Shown here piece after piece: positions 7,713-16,349 of a DNA stretch of 64,000 bases. The stretch is from Streptomyces netropsis (GTDB taxonomy: Bacteria; Actinomycetota; Actinomycetes; Streptomycetales; Streptomycetaceae), in contig NZ_JACHJG010000002.1 of assembly GCF_014203545.1 (NCBI RefSeq), forward strand, positions 372,001-436,000, read 5' to 3'. The notes under the pieces were generated by a model. The model saw only the letters and a list, made by a program, of their open reading frames with translations, had not been told where the DNA came from and ran no database searches. Every line of letters begins with the position of its first letter. The first letter of the stretch is position 1. The translations under genes were made by a program, and so were the position numbers.

Positions 7713-8897
7713 GTGCGCCGGGTGAACAGCGCTTCTCCTCTCTCTCCCACCTTCCGCTTGATCGTCACGGGCGGAGGTACCGGGGGCCACACCTATCCCG
7801 CCTTGACCGCGATCCGCGCGTTGCAGCACCGGCTGGCCGCGGACGGCAGGGCGCTCGATGTCCTGTGGATCGGCACGGCGGACGGCCTGGAGGCCCGGGT
7901 GGCACCGGCCGAGGGCATCGCGTTCACGACCGTGGCCACGGGCAAGATCCGCCGCTCCGCCAACCCGCTCAAGATGGTGAGCCCGGCGAACGTCCGGGAC
8001 ATGGCCCGGGTACCGCTCGGCGTGGCCCAGGCCCGGAAGATCGTCGCCGACTTCCGGCCGGACGTCGTGCTCGCCACGGGCGGGTACGTGGCCGTTCCCG
8101 CCGGCCTGGCCGCCCGCCTGTGCCACCGTCCGCTGGTCCTCCACGAGCAGACCGTGCGCCTTGGCCTCGCCAACCGGAAGCTGGCGAGCTCGGCGACGAG
8201 GATCGCGGTGTCGTCGGAATCGTCGCTGCCGCTCCTGCCGGAGTCGGTGCGGGGTGCCGCGGTCGTCACCGGCAACCCGATCCGCCCCGAGGTACTGACC
8301 GGCCACCCGCAAAAAGCCGTCGATGCGCTGGGTCTGTACGGCTTCGACCATCGCCTGCCGACCGTGTACGTCACCGGCGGCGCGCAGGGCTCCCAGCAGA
8401 TCAACGAGGTCGTGCGGGACGCGCTGCCGTGGCTGCTGGGGCGGGCGAACGTGATCCACCAGTGCGGGCCGGCCAACGTCGATGGCCTGCGGCAGCACGC
8501 GGCGGCCCTGCCGCCGGAGCTGTCGGGCCGGTACTACCTCGCCGGGTTCGTCGGCCCGGAGCTCCCCGACGTGCTGGCGCTGGCCGACGTCGTGATCTCC
8601 CGGAGCGGCGCAGGGACGCTCGCCGAACTGACCGCGCTGGGCAAGCCGGCGGTCTTCATCCCGCTCGCCTCCTCGGCCGGCAACGAGCAGGCGCACAACG
8701 CGCGGCACCTGGAAGATGCCGGGGCCGCTGTCGCCCTGCTCGGCGAGGTCACCGCAGGGAGTCTGCGCGACGCGGTGGGCCCGCTCCTCGCGGACCCCGT
8801 GCGGCGCGGCGCGATGGCGGAGCGCTCCCGGGCGCACGGGCGGCCGGACGCGGCGAACAGGCTCGTGGACGTGATCCTGTCCGCCGCGTCCGGCTGA
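7713..8897 (+). CDS. MurG-like UDP-GlcNAc: undecaprenyl-pyrophosphoryl-muramoyl-peptide N-acetylglucosaminyltransferase (stand-alone paralogue)
   Basis: The 394-residue protein shows the MurG pattern throughout: the N-terminal VTGGGTGGHTYPA loop (about residues 18-30), DVVLATGGYVAVPAGLAA, LVLHEQTVRLGLANR, VTGNPIRPEV, VTGGAQGSQQIN, and the donor-site segments VISRSGAGTLAELTALGKPAVFIPL and NEQAHNARHLEDAGAA. MurG makes lipid II at the inner membrane face. The gene is not in a division/cell-wall cluster, so it is a second MurG-like enzyme, perhaps with an altered acceptor or for stress or specialised wall synthesis. GTG at 7713 is used; a second in-frame GTG follows at 7722. Confidence 0.88.
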   Translation: MRRVNSASPLSPTFRLIVTGGGTGGHTYPALTAIRALQHRLAADGRALDVLWIGTADGLEARVAPAEGIAFTTVATGKIRRSANPLKMVSPANVRDMARVPLGVAQARKIVADFRPDVVLATGGYVAVPAGLAARLCHRPLVLHEQTVRLGLANRKLASSATRIAVSSESSLPLLPESVRGAAVVTGNPIRPEVLTGHPQKAVDALGLYGFDHRLPTVYVTGGAQGSQQINEVVRDALPWLLGRANVIHQCGPANVDGLRQHAAALPPELSGRYYLAGFVGPELPDVLALADVVISRSGAGTLAELTALGKPAVFIPLASSAGNEQAHNARHLEDAGAAVALLGEVTAGSLRDAVGPLLADPVRRGAMAERSRAHGRPDAANRLVDVILSAASG

Positions 8898-8919
8898 CCG
8901 GCGCGGGTTCTACGAGAGT

Positions 8920-8954
8920 GCTGCACACGGCGCCGCCGCGGCGCCGTGTGCAGC
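8920..8954 (+). terminator. Terminator hairpin after the MurG-like gene
   Basis: GCTGCACACGGCGCC (8920-8934) and GGCGCCGTGTGCAGC (8940-8954) form a perfect 15-bp stem with a 5-nt loop, 23 nt after the stop codon. Confidence 0.75.
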
Positions 8955-9014
8955 AAGCGGCACCCCATCGGGGTTCCCAGCGTGTTCCCGAACACCGGGG
9001 CCGAGAACGACGGT

Positions 9015-9043
9015 GGGGCTGCCGCACCCAGTGCGACAGCCCC
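9015..9043 (-). terminator. Likely terminator of the leftward tRNA-Trp gene
   Basis: GGGGCTG (9015-9021) and CAGCCCC (9037-9043) frame a further CGCA/TGCG pairing. The hairpin lies about 50 nt beyond the 3' end of the tRNA in its direction of transcription. Confidence 0.5.
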
Positions 9044-9093
9044 AGCCCACGCGTTCATGCAGATCAGAGGCGACAGGCCTGCCTGACCTTCAG

Positions 9094-9167
9094 CAGGGGC
9101 GACAGGATTCGAACCTGCGACTAGCGGGTTTGGAGTCCGCTGCTCTGGCCAGCTGAGCTACGCCCCT
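9094..9167 (-). tRNA. tRNA-Trp (CCA anticodon), extra and somewhat divergent copy
   Basis: The reverse complement folds as a full cloverleaf. The acceptor is AGGGGCG/CGCCCCT with discriminator G. The D-stem is GCTC/GAGC. The anticodon loop is CTCCAAA with anticodon CCA. The variable loop is TAGTC. The T-arm is GCAGG-TTCGAAT-CCTGT. CCA is not encoded. Positions 31 and 39 in the anticodon stem are A and C, a mismatch. In actinobacteria the main tRNA-Trp gene usually precedes secE-nusG; no such genes are here, so this looks like a second copy. It stands between a MurG-like gene and an SRPBCC gene. Confidence 0.9.
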
Positions 9168-9232
9168 TCGGCGTGGTGATCACTCTGCCATGGTCAGGGC
9201 GTCCGCCGCCAGCCGATTTGCCGTGGCGATGG

Positions 9233-9778
9233 TCACCGTCGGCCTTCGGCGATGTCCTTCACCCCGTTCAGGGTGGCCTCGATGCCCGAGCGCAGGTCCT
9301 TGAGCCGGGCCGCGACGATCGCCTCCTCCGCCTCCGGCTTGCGCTCGATCGCGAGGCTCACCCCGGATCGGGCCGGGCCCAGTTCCGCGGACTGCCGCAA
9401 GAGGGTGCCGCCCGCCTCGGGGCTGAGCTCGAACCGCCAGGTGGCCAGCCGTCCGGCGGGGTCGGTCACGGGCTCCCCGAACCGGCCGTCGGCATCCGTG
9501 ACCGCCCAGGTGAACAGCCGCTCGTCGGTCAGCTCGACCACATGGGAGACGGTCCGCCACTCGCCGACCAGGGGGTGGCGGTTGTGGCCCGCGAAGCGCG
9601 CCCCCAACGTGGTTTCGGTGGCGCCGTCCAGCCACTCCACGCGCTGGAGTTCCGGGCTGAGCCGCGCTGGCAGATGGATGTCGGTCACCAGCGCCCAGAC
9701 CTCGGACGGGGGTGCGTCGATGTGGATGTCGCTGTGAACACTCGGGCCGTCTGCGTAGCGCACGTGGGTACCTCGCAA
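9233..9778 (-). CDS. SRPBCC-family (polyketide cyclase/dehydrase-like) protein
   Basis: A 181-residue single-domain protein. It has the START/Bet-v1-like opening SDIHIDAPPSEVWALVTDIHLPARLSPELQRVEWL and the later hydrophobic-pocket strands (LATWRFELSPEAGGTLLRQSAELG). It ends in a helix (EEAIVAARLKDLRSGIEATLNGVKDIAEG) that closes the ligand pocket. Such proteins bind lipidic or aromatic ligands, and the ligand here is unknown. No operon partner is visible. Confidence 0.85.
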   Translation of the reverse strand: MRGTHVRYADGPSVHSDIHIDAPPSEVWALVTDIHLPARLSPELQRVEWLDGATETTLGARFAGHNRHPLVGEWRTVSHVVELTDERLFTWAVTDADGRFGEPVTDPAGRLATWRFELSPEAGGTLLRQSAELGPARSGVSLAIERKPEAEEAIVAARLKDLRSGIEATLNGVKDIAEGRR

Positions 9779-9875
9779 GAAAGACGTGTCATGGGTGTCA
9801 GTGCGGCCGGCCGATCGGGCCGTACCGCCTCACCCGGTCAAGTCTGACCCCGCGACGGCGTGACGGGCCGAATTG

Positions 9876-9905
9876 GTGATACACGTAACACGCGTGGAAT
9901 CACCT
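9876..9905. promoter_or_regulatory. Nested inverted repeat in a divergent intergenic region (possible operator)
   Basis: GGTGAT (9876-9881) is mirrored by ATCACC (9900-9905), with a second inner pair CACG/CGTG, all in 30 bp. It lies between the divergent SRPBCC gene and the small gene at 10019. No regulator is encoded next to it. Confidence 0.35.
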
Positions 9906-10018
9906 GCCCATCAGCCAACGGGCCTTCACCCCTTGAGCGGTTGGCGAGCCTCCACTCGGCGGCGGCCCGGCCGGACCATACGTACGCGCGAGGGCCCCGG
10001 GTGGGGAAGACTGCACCG

Positions 10019-10285
10019 GTGAGCACAACGACACCTCAGCCCTCGCCCCGTACCGCCCTCGGACGTGGCGTCAGCACCCTGATCCCCGGCCCCACCGCGT
10101 CGTCGGGCGAGCAGGCCGCCGCCGCGCTCGCCGCCCTGAAGACCGCGACCGTGCACGTCGGGGTGCTCCAGGCCGCCGCCGTCCTGCTGGGCGAACTCGC
10201 CCGCACCGGCGAGGACGGGACCACGCGGGAGACGGCGGCCACCACCGCGGCCCTGATCGAGCAGGCGATGCGTACGGCGGAGTGA
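10019..10285 (+). CDS. Small hypothetical protein
   Basis: An 88-residue protein beginning at GTG (VSTTTPQPS). It has a Ser/Pro/Gly-rich start, then an Ala-rich helical half (EQAAAALAALKTATVHVGVLQAAAVLLGELARTGE). No membrane helix, signal peptide or known domain is recognised. Codon use is typical of the genome (G/C at third positions), which supports it being real. A longer open frame reaches back to 9860, but only the GTG sits close to a plausible start of the conserved-looking part. Confidence 0.5.
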   Translation: MSTTTPQPSPRTALGRGVSTLIPGPTASSGEQAAAALAALKTATVHVGVLQAAAVLLGELARTGEDGTTRETAATTAALIEQAMRTAE

Positions 10286-10316
10286 CCGCCGGGGCGGCGG
10301 CGAACGGCCGCCCGGG

Positions 10317-10338
10317 GTTCAAAGGGAGTTCACCGCTC
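10317..10338 (+). promoter_or_regulatory. PHO box (PhoP operator) upstream of phytase
   Basis: Two 11-nt direct repeat units of the streptomycete PhoP site stand next to each other: GTTCAAAGGGA (10317-10327) and GTTCACCGCTC (10328-10338). Each begins with the conserved GTTCA. They are 59-80 nt before the phytase start, which fits phosphate-starvation control. Confidence 0.7.
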
Positions 10339-10396
10339 CGTCCGGTGTCGAACGTACCTTCGCCGCGACGTTGTCGTCTCCGGAAGGCTCCTTCCC

Positions 10397-11446
10397 ATGA
10401 GGCCCCTGGCCACCTCCGTATGTCTGCGCGCCGCCTCGGCCGCCCTGGCCCTCGCGACCGGGGCGCTGCTCTGGCAGTCCACCGGCACCGCGCGGGCCGC
10501 CGCCCCCGGCCGCTTCCCGGTGACCGCCACCGTGGAGACCGCCCCGGTGTCGCACAGCGGTGACGCGGCCGACGACCCGGCGATCTGGGTCCACCCCACC
10601 GACCCGTCCCGGTCCGTGGTCGTCACCACCGACAAGAAGGGCGCGCTGGAGGTCCACGACCTCTCCGGCAACCGCATCCAGCGGATCAACGGCGACCACG
10701 GCAACAACGTCGACCTGCGGGGAGACATCGTCGTCTCCGCGGACGACGAGGCCGCGAACGGCGACGGCGCGATGCACATCTACCGCATCGACCCGGCCAC
10801 GCGGAAGCTGACGCACCTCAAGGACGTCGCCACCGAGGTCACCGCACACGGCATCTGCATGTACACCTCGCCCACCAGCGGCAAGCTGTACGCCTACCCC
10901 AACTCCACCTCCGGCCGGGTCGAGCAGTGGGAGCTCTCGGTGCGCGGTGACTCCGTGACCGCCACCTCCGTGCGCCTCTTCGACGCCGGCTCCGCCGTCG
11001 AGGGCTGCTACGCCGACGAGAAGACCGGCAGGCTCTACCTCGGCGAGGAGGACGTCGGCGTGTGGGTCTACGGCGCCGAGCCCACCGCCGGCACCACGCG
11101 CACCAAGCTCGACTCCACCGGCTCCGGCGGTCATCTCACCGCCGACGTCGAGGGCATCACCGCCGCCGGCCGCTACCTCATCGTCTCCTCGCAGGGCAGC
11201 AACGACTTCGCCGTCTACGACCGGACCGGCGGCGGCTACCTCGGCCGCTTCGTCGTCGCCAAGGGGACCGCCGCCGACGGCTGCGAGGACACCGACGGCA
11301 TCGACGCCACCGCCGCACCCCTCGGCTCGAAGTTCCCCGGCGGCGTCTTCGTCTGCCAGGACGGCACCAACTCCGCCCCCGGAACCAGCGGCAACCAGAA
11401 CTTCAAGCTCGTGCCGTTCGAACGGATCTCCTCCGTCCTCGGCTGA
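10397..11446 (+). CDS. Secreted beta-propeller 3-phytase
   Basis: The 349-residue protein has a signal peptide (about residues 1-33, ending TGTARAAA). The body is typical of beta-propeller phytases, with HSGDAADDPAIWVHPTDPSRSVVVTTDKKGAL, NNVDLRGDIVVSADDEAANGDGAMHIYRID, SAVEGCYADEKTGRLYLGEEDVGVWVYG and GCEDTDGIDAT. The acidic Ca2+-binding residues of the family appear to be present. It releases phosphate from phytate outside the cell. A PHO box upstream fits its role in phosphate scavenging. It is monocistronic with a strong terminator. Confidence 0.93.
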   Translation: MRPLATSVCLRAASAALALATGALLWQSTGTARAAAPGRFPVTATVETAPVSHSGDAADDPAIWVHPTDPSRSVVVTTDKKGALEVHDLSGNRIQRINGDHGNNVDLRGDIVVSADDEAANGDGAMHIYRIDPATRKLTHLKDVATEVTAHGICMYTSPTSGKLYAYPNSTSGRVEQWELSVRGDSVTATSVRLFDAGSAVEGCYADEKTGRLYLGEEDVGVWVYGAEPTAGTTRTKLDSTGSGGHLTADVEGITAAGRYLIVSSQGSNDFAVYDRTGGGYLGRFVVAKGTAADGCEDTDGIDATAAPLGSKFPGGVFVCQDGTNSAPGTSGNQNFKLVPFERISSVLG

Positions 11447-11462
11447 CGGACCGGTCGCAAGC

Positions 11463-11510
11463 CGCGGGTGCCCGGGCGACGTGTGTCGTCCGGGCACCCG
11501 CGCGTTTTGT
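11463..11510 (+). terminator. Strong terminator after the phytase gene
   Basis: A 16-bp stem (arms at 11465-11480 and 11485-11500, one G-T pair, GTGT loop) is followed by GCGCGTTTTGT, one of the few hairpins here with a real T-run. Confidence 0.8.
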
Positions 11511-11661
11511 CAACAGGCCTTTGTATGTGACTTTTTCGGCCGCTTCGGCCGATTCCCCGCGGTGACCGGGCTTGCTACGTTCGTTCAGCCCCCGTGACCC
11601 GGTGCCCCGCGCACGTCCGCACGAAGGCCCCTGACAGGGCCCGTACGAAGGCAAGGACAAC

Positions 11662-12420
11662 ATGACCACAGCGCCACTGCGGGCGCCGGACACGTCCGGC
11701 GCCGTGCCCGGGAACGCACCGGCACCGGGCCCCCTCGATCAGGTCGCCCCCTTCGTCCAGTTCGGCCCGGACCTCCTCGCGACCGCGCTGGCCGAGGTCC
11801 CCGAGGACGGGGTCACGGAGTTCACCGACTCCTGGCACGACCTGCCGGCCGACGCGCACCTGGGCACCGCCACGCCCTACCGGTTCCGCCGCTACGGCTC
11901 CTTCCGGCTGCTGCCCGACCGGCTCGAGAAGCTGCCGCACGCCGCCTTCTTCCAGGACCGGACCGTGAACAAGGTGAACGGCGGCGTGGACCGCATGTTC
12001 GCCCCCCTCGACGAATCGGTGGCGTCCGGCGCCGCGCTGCGCACGGTCGTCCGCACCCTCTTCGGCCGGCTCCCCGGCCCCCGCACCGGCATCGACACCT
12101 GCGGCGTCCACCAGATACGCGTCACCGCCACCACGGACGCCGAGGGCCACCCCGCCCCCGAGGGCGTCCACCAGGACGGCCACAGCTACGTCGCCCAGGT
12201 GCTGATCCGGCGCGAGGACGTCGAGGGCGCCGAGTCCACCCTCTACGACCTCGGCCGGCGCCGCATCCACCACGCGCTGCTCACCGCCCCCATGGAGACC
12301 ATCGTCCTCGACGACCGGCGCGTCCTGCACGGTGTCTCCCCGGTCCGCCCCGCGCCGGGCGCCCGCACCGGCGTGCGCGACATGCTGCTCGTCGACTTCT
12401 TCCCCGGCCCCACCGGCTGA
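11662..12420 (+). CDS. 2OG-Fe(II) dioxygenase family protein (PF10014-like amino-acid hydroxylase family)
   Basis: The 252-residue protein shows the family core: GVHQIRVTATTDAEGHPAPEGVHQDGHSYVAQVLIRRED, where the H-x-D ligands lie in VHQDG. A distal HGVSPV histidine follows, with RD(M)LLVDFF as the last strand. Members include isoleucine dioxygenases and related free amino-acid hydroxylases that need Fe(II), O2 and 2-oxoglutarate. The substrate is unknown. It is monocistronic, behind the phytase terminator. Confidence 0.82.
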   Translation: MTTAPLRAPDTSGAVPGNAPAPGPLDQVAPFVQFGPDLLATALAEVPEDGVTEFTDSWHDLPADAHLGTATPYRFRRYGSFRLLPDRLEKLPHAAFFQDRTVNKVNGGVDRMFAPLDESVASGAALRTVVRTLFGRLPGPRTGIDTCGVHQIRVTATTDAEGHPAPEGVHQDGHSYVAQVLIRREDVEGAESTLYDLGRRRIHHALLTAPMETIVLDDRRVLHGVSPVRPAPGARTGVRDMLLVDFFPGPTG

Positions 12421-12673
12421 CCCACCGCGAGGACGCCACGGTGGGGAGCGGCCGTCCCGCAGGGGTCCGCCGCCGCTCCGACCGACCGGCACGCCGAGGC
12501 CGCTCGCGCCCCTCCCCTCCGCCGGTCGCCCCGAGGGGACACGGGGGAGGGGCGCGCGAGCGGACGGTGGCTACGGTGACGAGGGCATTCACGAGGTCGA
12601 ACGCGCCCGGGCGCGGCTGGGTCCTGCAGGCCGGAGATGGCAGACTGTCCGCCGACCTGGAGGAGGACCCCGT

Positions 12674-13768
12674 ATGTCGATGACCGGCCAGCTGCGCAAA
12701 GCGGTGCGGCTGAGGCAACGCCGCAACGCGGTGGACCTCAGCCATCCGGCACGCTCACCGCTCGGATCCGCCGTCGTCAACTGCGCGGTCTACATCGGCG
12801 GCGTCCGGCAGGAGGACGACTGCCCCGCCGAGGAGGCGATCCGGCACGTGCGCAAGGCGGGCGACGGCTTCGTCTGGATCGGCCTGCACGAGCCCACCGT
12901 GGAGGAGTTCGCCGACGTCGCCACGCTGTTCGGCCTGCACCCGCTGGCGGTCGAGGACGCCGTCCACGCCCATCAGCGGCCCAAGCTCGAGAGCTACAAC
13001 GACACGCTCTTCACCGTCCTCAAGACGGTCTGCTACGTCGACCACGACAAGCTGACCGCGACGAGCGAGGTGGTCGGCACCGGGGAGATCATGGTCTTCA
13101 CCGGTCATGACTTCGTCGTCACCGTCCGGCACGGCGGGCACGGCTCCCTCGGCCCGCTGCGCGAGCAGCTGGAGGCCGCCCCCGAGCTGCTCGCGAAGGG
13201 GCCCGCCGCCGTACTGCACGCCATCGCGGACCACACGGTCGACGACTACCTCGCCGTCGTCGACTCCGTGCAGAGCGACATCGACGACGTCGAGGCCGAG
13301 GTCTTCGCCAGCGACAGCGGCCGCCCCGCCGACGCGGGCCGGATCTACCAGCTCAAGCGCGAACTCCTTGAGTTCCGGCGTGCCGTGATACCGCTGGACC
13401 GACCGGTGCGGGAGCTGTCCACCCGGCCCTACCCCGTGGTCGACCAGGAACTGCGGACGTACTTCCGCGACGTCGCCGACCACCTGGCCCGGGTCGCGGA
13501 GCAGATCATCGCGCTCGACGAGCTGATCAACTCCATCCTGCAGGCCCATCTCGCGCAGGTGACCGTGGCGCAGAACGAGGACATGCGCCGGATCAGCGCC
13601 TGGGTCGCGATCGTGGCCGTGCCCACGATGGTCTGCGGGATCTACGGCATGAACTTCGACCACATGCCCGAGCTGCACTGGACGTACGGATACCCGCTCG
13701 TCCTCGTCGTCATCGCCGTCGCCTGCTTCGCCATCCACCGCGGCTTCCGCCGCAACGGCTGGCTGTGA
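12674..13768 (+). CDS. corA: CorA-family magnesium/cobalt transporter
   Basis: The 364-residue protein has the large cytoplasmic N-terminal funnel domain with long helices (about residues 60-300). The two C-terminal membrane helices follow, with the pore signature YGMNF at the end of the first and the positively charged tail FRRNGWL. Known CorA proteins import Mg2+ and, in some cases, Co2+ or Ni2+. The start is ATG 12674, with GGAGGA 6 nt upstream and a second in-frame ATG two codons later. It appears monocistronic. Confidence 0.93.
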   Translation: MSMTGQLRKAVRLRQRRNAVDLSHPARSPLGSAVVNCAVYIGGVRQEDDCPAEEAIRHVRKAGDGFVWIGLHEPTVEEFADVATLFGLHPLAVEDAVHAHQRPKLESYNDTLFTVLKTVCYVDHDKLTATSEVVGTGEIMVFTGHDFVVTVRHGGHGSLGPLREQLEAAPELLAKGPAAVLHAIADHTVDDYLAVVDSVQSDIDDVEAEVFASDSGRPADAGRIYQLKRELLEFRRAVIPLDRPVRELSTRPYPVVDQELRTYFRDVADHLARVAEQIIALDELINSILQAHLAQVTVAQNEDMRRISAWVAIVAVPTMVCGIYGMNFDHMPELHWTYGYPLVLVVIAVACFAIHRGFRRNGWL

Positions 13769-13834
13769 CGCCGACGGCGTCCGTCCTGTAAAACCACTGG
13801 TCAACGCATATCGGCGTACCTCATTGTGGTCGTC

Positions 13835-14428
13835 ATGCACGAACCGAACCACCGAATCCGCGCGCTCCACACGGACTCCACGGTCACCGTCTACCAGGCC
13901 TACACTCCCGCGATCGGCGTTCCCGCGGCGCGCGACGGGCGCTTCCCCGCCGCCTGGAAGCGGGACCGGATGACATGGATCAAGCCCAGCTTCCTGTGGA
14001 TGATGTACCGCTGCGGCTGGGGCACGAAGGAGGGGCAGGAGACGGTCCTCGCCGTCGAGATCACCCGCGAGGGGTTCGAGTGGGCGCTGCGTCACGCCGC
14101 CCTGTCGCATTACGAGCGCGGAGTGCACCCCGACCGGGACACCTGGCGGCGCGAGCTGCGCCGGGCACCGACGCGGGTGCAGTGGGACCCCGAGCGCGAT
14201 CTGCGCCTGGCCGCGCTGCCGTACCGGTCCCTCCAGCTCGGGCTCTCGGGTGAGGCCGCGCGCCGCTACGCGGACGAGTGGACGGTCGCCGTCACCGATG
14301 TGACCCCGCTCGCGCACGAGGTGCACGCCCTCGTGCGCGACGGCGACCCGGAGGCGGCGTCCCGGCTGCTGCCCGAGGAGCGCCCGTACCCGGCCGCGGA
14401 CGAACTGCTGGCCCATCTGCGGCCCTAG
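13835..14428 (+). CDS. DUF4291 domain protein
   Basis: The 197-residue protein matches the DUF4291 pattern: RIRALHTDSTVTVYQAYTPAIG, MTWIKPSFLWMMYRCGWG, and VQWDPERDLRLAALPYRSLQLGLSGEAARRY near the C-terminus. The family function is unknown; it is found as a compact cytoplasmic protein in many bacteria. An in-frame GTG at 13826 would add three residues. Its stop codon overlaps the convergent oxygenase gene's stop in a CTAG tetranucleotide (14425-14428). Confidence 0.8.
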   Translation: MHEPNHRIRALHTDSTVTVYQAYTPAIGVPAARDGRFPAAWKRDRMTWIKPSFLWMMYRCGWGTKEGQETVLAVEITREGFEWALRHAALSHYERGVHPDRDTWRRELRRAPTRVQWDPERDLRLAALPYRSLQLGLSGEAARRYADEWTVAVTDVTPLAHEVHALVRDGDPEAASRLLPEERPYPAADELLAHLRP

Positions 14429-15390
14429 GCGCCCTCGACGTCCTCCCAGGTGATGACCGGGCTGCCCGCCCGCAGGCTGTAGTCCATGGCCGGGTCGCGC
14501 ACCGGCCACTTGAGGCGCAGCCAGCTCGGGATCGTGGCGGGAATGCCGTCGTCGCCCGCCAGATGCCAGAACGTGTTCGAGTCCTGCCGGGCGAAGTAGG
14601 GGCAGAAGAAAGAGATCACCAAGGTCACCCGGCGGCCCTCCGTCACGGGGGTGACCGCGTGGAAGATCCGGCTGCCGTGCAGGAACAGCGTCGCCCCGCG
14701 CTCCCCGCACGGCGCCTCGCGGATGCGTGGGTCGGCCTCGGTCACCCCGGTGAATTCATCCGTGCGCCCCTGGAAATAGGTGAAGCGTCCGCCCTCGTAA
14801 TCGTCTTCACCACTGAGCTGGATGGTGAAGACGTAGTCCATGCCGTCGCGATGCCAACGCACGATCTCCGGCCGGCCCCGGCCCTCGAAGTAATTGATCT
14901 GCGCGGTGGGAATGCGCAGCGGATGCGGGATCAAGGGAACTCCCGCCAGTCGGGAGCAGGTGAGCAGGAAAGTCCGGTCGCGCATCATGTTATTGATGAA
15001 CGTCGACACGAGATCGGCGCTGCGCAATCGCCGCGTCGCGATGAAACGGCTGCTGCCTGCCGCTCCCTCCAGCTTGTCGCACACCTCGGCCAGCCGGTCG
15101 AGGCCCTCCGGGGTGAGGATCTGTACGGGTCCGACGGTGGCGGTTTCGTCGACTCCGCCGTGCGCGTGGTGGAGCTCCTCCCGGCGGTAGCCGAATTCCC
15201 CGAGGGTCATGCGCGGTCCTCTGACGTCCCGCGCCACGTATTCGCTGCGCCAGCGCGGCTCGGCGGGCAGATCCACGATCCGCCGTGGCTTCCGGGCCCG
15301 TACCGCGTGAAAGACCTGGTCGATCCCGGTCGGTGTCCTCGGCAGGTCGAGCGCGCTTCTCCTGCCGCTTCTCGCGGAGTTCATGGGCAT
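14425..15390 (-). CDS. 2OG-Fe(II) oxygenase superfamily protein
   Basis: The 321-residue protein has the facial-triad pattern: VRWHRDGMDYVFTIQLS (H-x-D, about residues 193-195) and a distal HGSRIFHAVTPV histidine. TLVISFF supplies the last strand and nearby Arg residues are candidates for 2-oxoglutarate binding. The N-terminal 60 residues are Arg-rich and not part of the core. It probably hydroxylates a small molecule; the substrate is unknown. Start ATG 15390 has a GGAG site 7 nt upstream. Confidence 0.78.
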   Translation of the reverse strand: MPMNSARSGRRSALDLPRTPTGIDQVFHAVRARKPRRIVDLPAEPRWRSEYVARDVRGPRMTLGEFGYRREELHHAHGGVDETATVGPVQILTPEGLDRLAEVCDKLEGAAGSSRFIATRRLRSADLVSTFINNMMRDRTFLLTCSRLAGVPLIPHPLRIPTAQINYFEGRGRPEIVRWHRDGMDYVFTIQLSGEDDYEGGRFTYFQGRTDEFTGVTEADPRIREAPCGERGATLFLHGSRIFHAVTPVTEGRRVTLVISFFCPYFARQDSNTFWHLAGDDGIPATIPSWLRLKWPVRDPAMDYSLRAGSPVITWEDVEGA

Positions 15391-15559
15391 GAGTGGATCT
15401 CCTTCGATGGGAGAACACCGGGACCACTTCACCGGAATGGCGGCATCGAATCACCGGGCCCAGACCCCCACAAGCCCGGATCCCGCCACGTGCCGCCGGG
15501 GGAAAAAGACGGGCGCTCGGTCGTGCAACCGCCGGGCCGGGTGAGGGGTCATACCCCGT

Positions 15560-16270
15560 ATGGGAACGAGAGCGAGAAACAGGACTGGATCCGCCGCCGC
15601 ACGCCGAACGGCCGTGCTGCTGGGGGTCGTCGGACTCACGGCGCCACTGACGGTGGTCATGGGCGGGACCGCGCAGGCGGCCACCACGTGTACGACAGAG
15701 ACCGGGCCGCACCAGAAGGACGCGGAGAAGTTCCTGGGCCGGCCGGTCGACGGACGGCAGTCGCCGGAGGACTGCCGGGCGATCCAGGCCTTCCAGAACA
15801 AGCACGGCATCCGCCCCAACATCGGCTACGCGGGTCCGGTGACCTGGCGGGCGATGGAGGCGGAGATCACCAAGCGCAACCCGAACGCCGCCGGAAAGTG
15901 CCCGGTGAACAAGGGCCGCATAGCCTGCGTGGACCTCACGCGCCAGATCAGCTGGATCCAGGACGGCAAGACCCTCAAGTTCGGCCCGGTGCCGGTGCGC
16001 ACGGGGCGGGACGGGTACGAGACGCGTACCGGTGCGAAGAAGATCTACTGGCGGTCGATCGACCACTGGTCGAGCATCTACAAGGTCCGCATGCCGTACA
16101 GCCAGTTCTTCGACGGCGGACAGGCCTTCCACGCCATCAGCGGCAGCGTCTGGTCGCCGCCCGGTTCGCACGGCTGCGTCAACATGCGCACGGCGGACGC
16201 GAAGAAGTACTGGTCCATGCTCCGCAACGGCGACGACGTCCAGGTCTACGGCCGCAAGCCCGGCACGTGA
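15560..16270 (+). CDS. Secreted L,D-transpeptidase (YkuD) with peptidoglycan-binding domain
   Basis: The 236-residue protein has a signal peptide (about residues 1-41, ending GTAQAA). A PGB-1-like region at 50-100 reads FLGRPVDGRQSPEDCRAIQAFQNKHGI. The YkuD catalytic domain ends with HAISGSVWSPPGSHGCVNMR, in which the H...S-H-G-C signature gives the catalytic Cys. These enzymes make 3-3 cross-links in peptidoglycan outside the cell, important at hyphal sites in streptomycetes. It is followed by a small basic protein after 80 nt, possibly co-transcribed. Confidence 0.92.
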   Translation: MGTRARNRTGSAAARRTAVLLGVVGLTAPLTVVMGGTAQAATTCTTETGPHQKDAEKFLGRPVDGRQSPEDCRAIQAFQNKHGIRPNIGYAGPVTWRAMEAEITKRNPNAAGKCPVNKGRIACVDLTRQISWIQDGKTLKFGPVPVRTGRDGYETRTGAKKIYWRSIDHWSSIYKVRMPYSQFFDGGQAFHAISGSVWSPPGSHGCVNMRTADAKKYWSMLRNGDDVQVYGRKPGT

Positions 16271-16349
16271 GACCCCCGGTCCGTGGGTAGACACACAGTC
16301 TCGAACCACGTGGGCCGCGCCGGGCCGTGAGCGACCGGAGGAATGGGTC

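Noticed and set aside
15391..15432. Earlier start of the 2OG-Fe(II) oxygenase gene
   Set aside because: The GGAG site fits ATG 15390, and the extra residues include the ribosome site itself.
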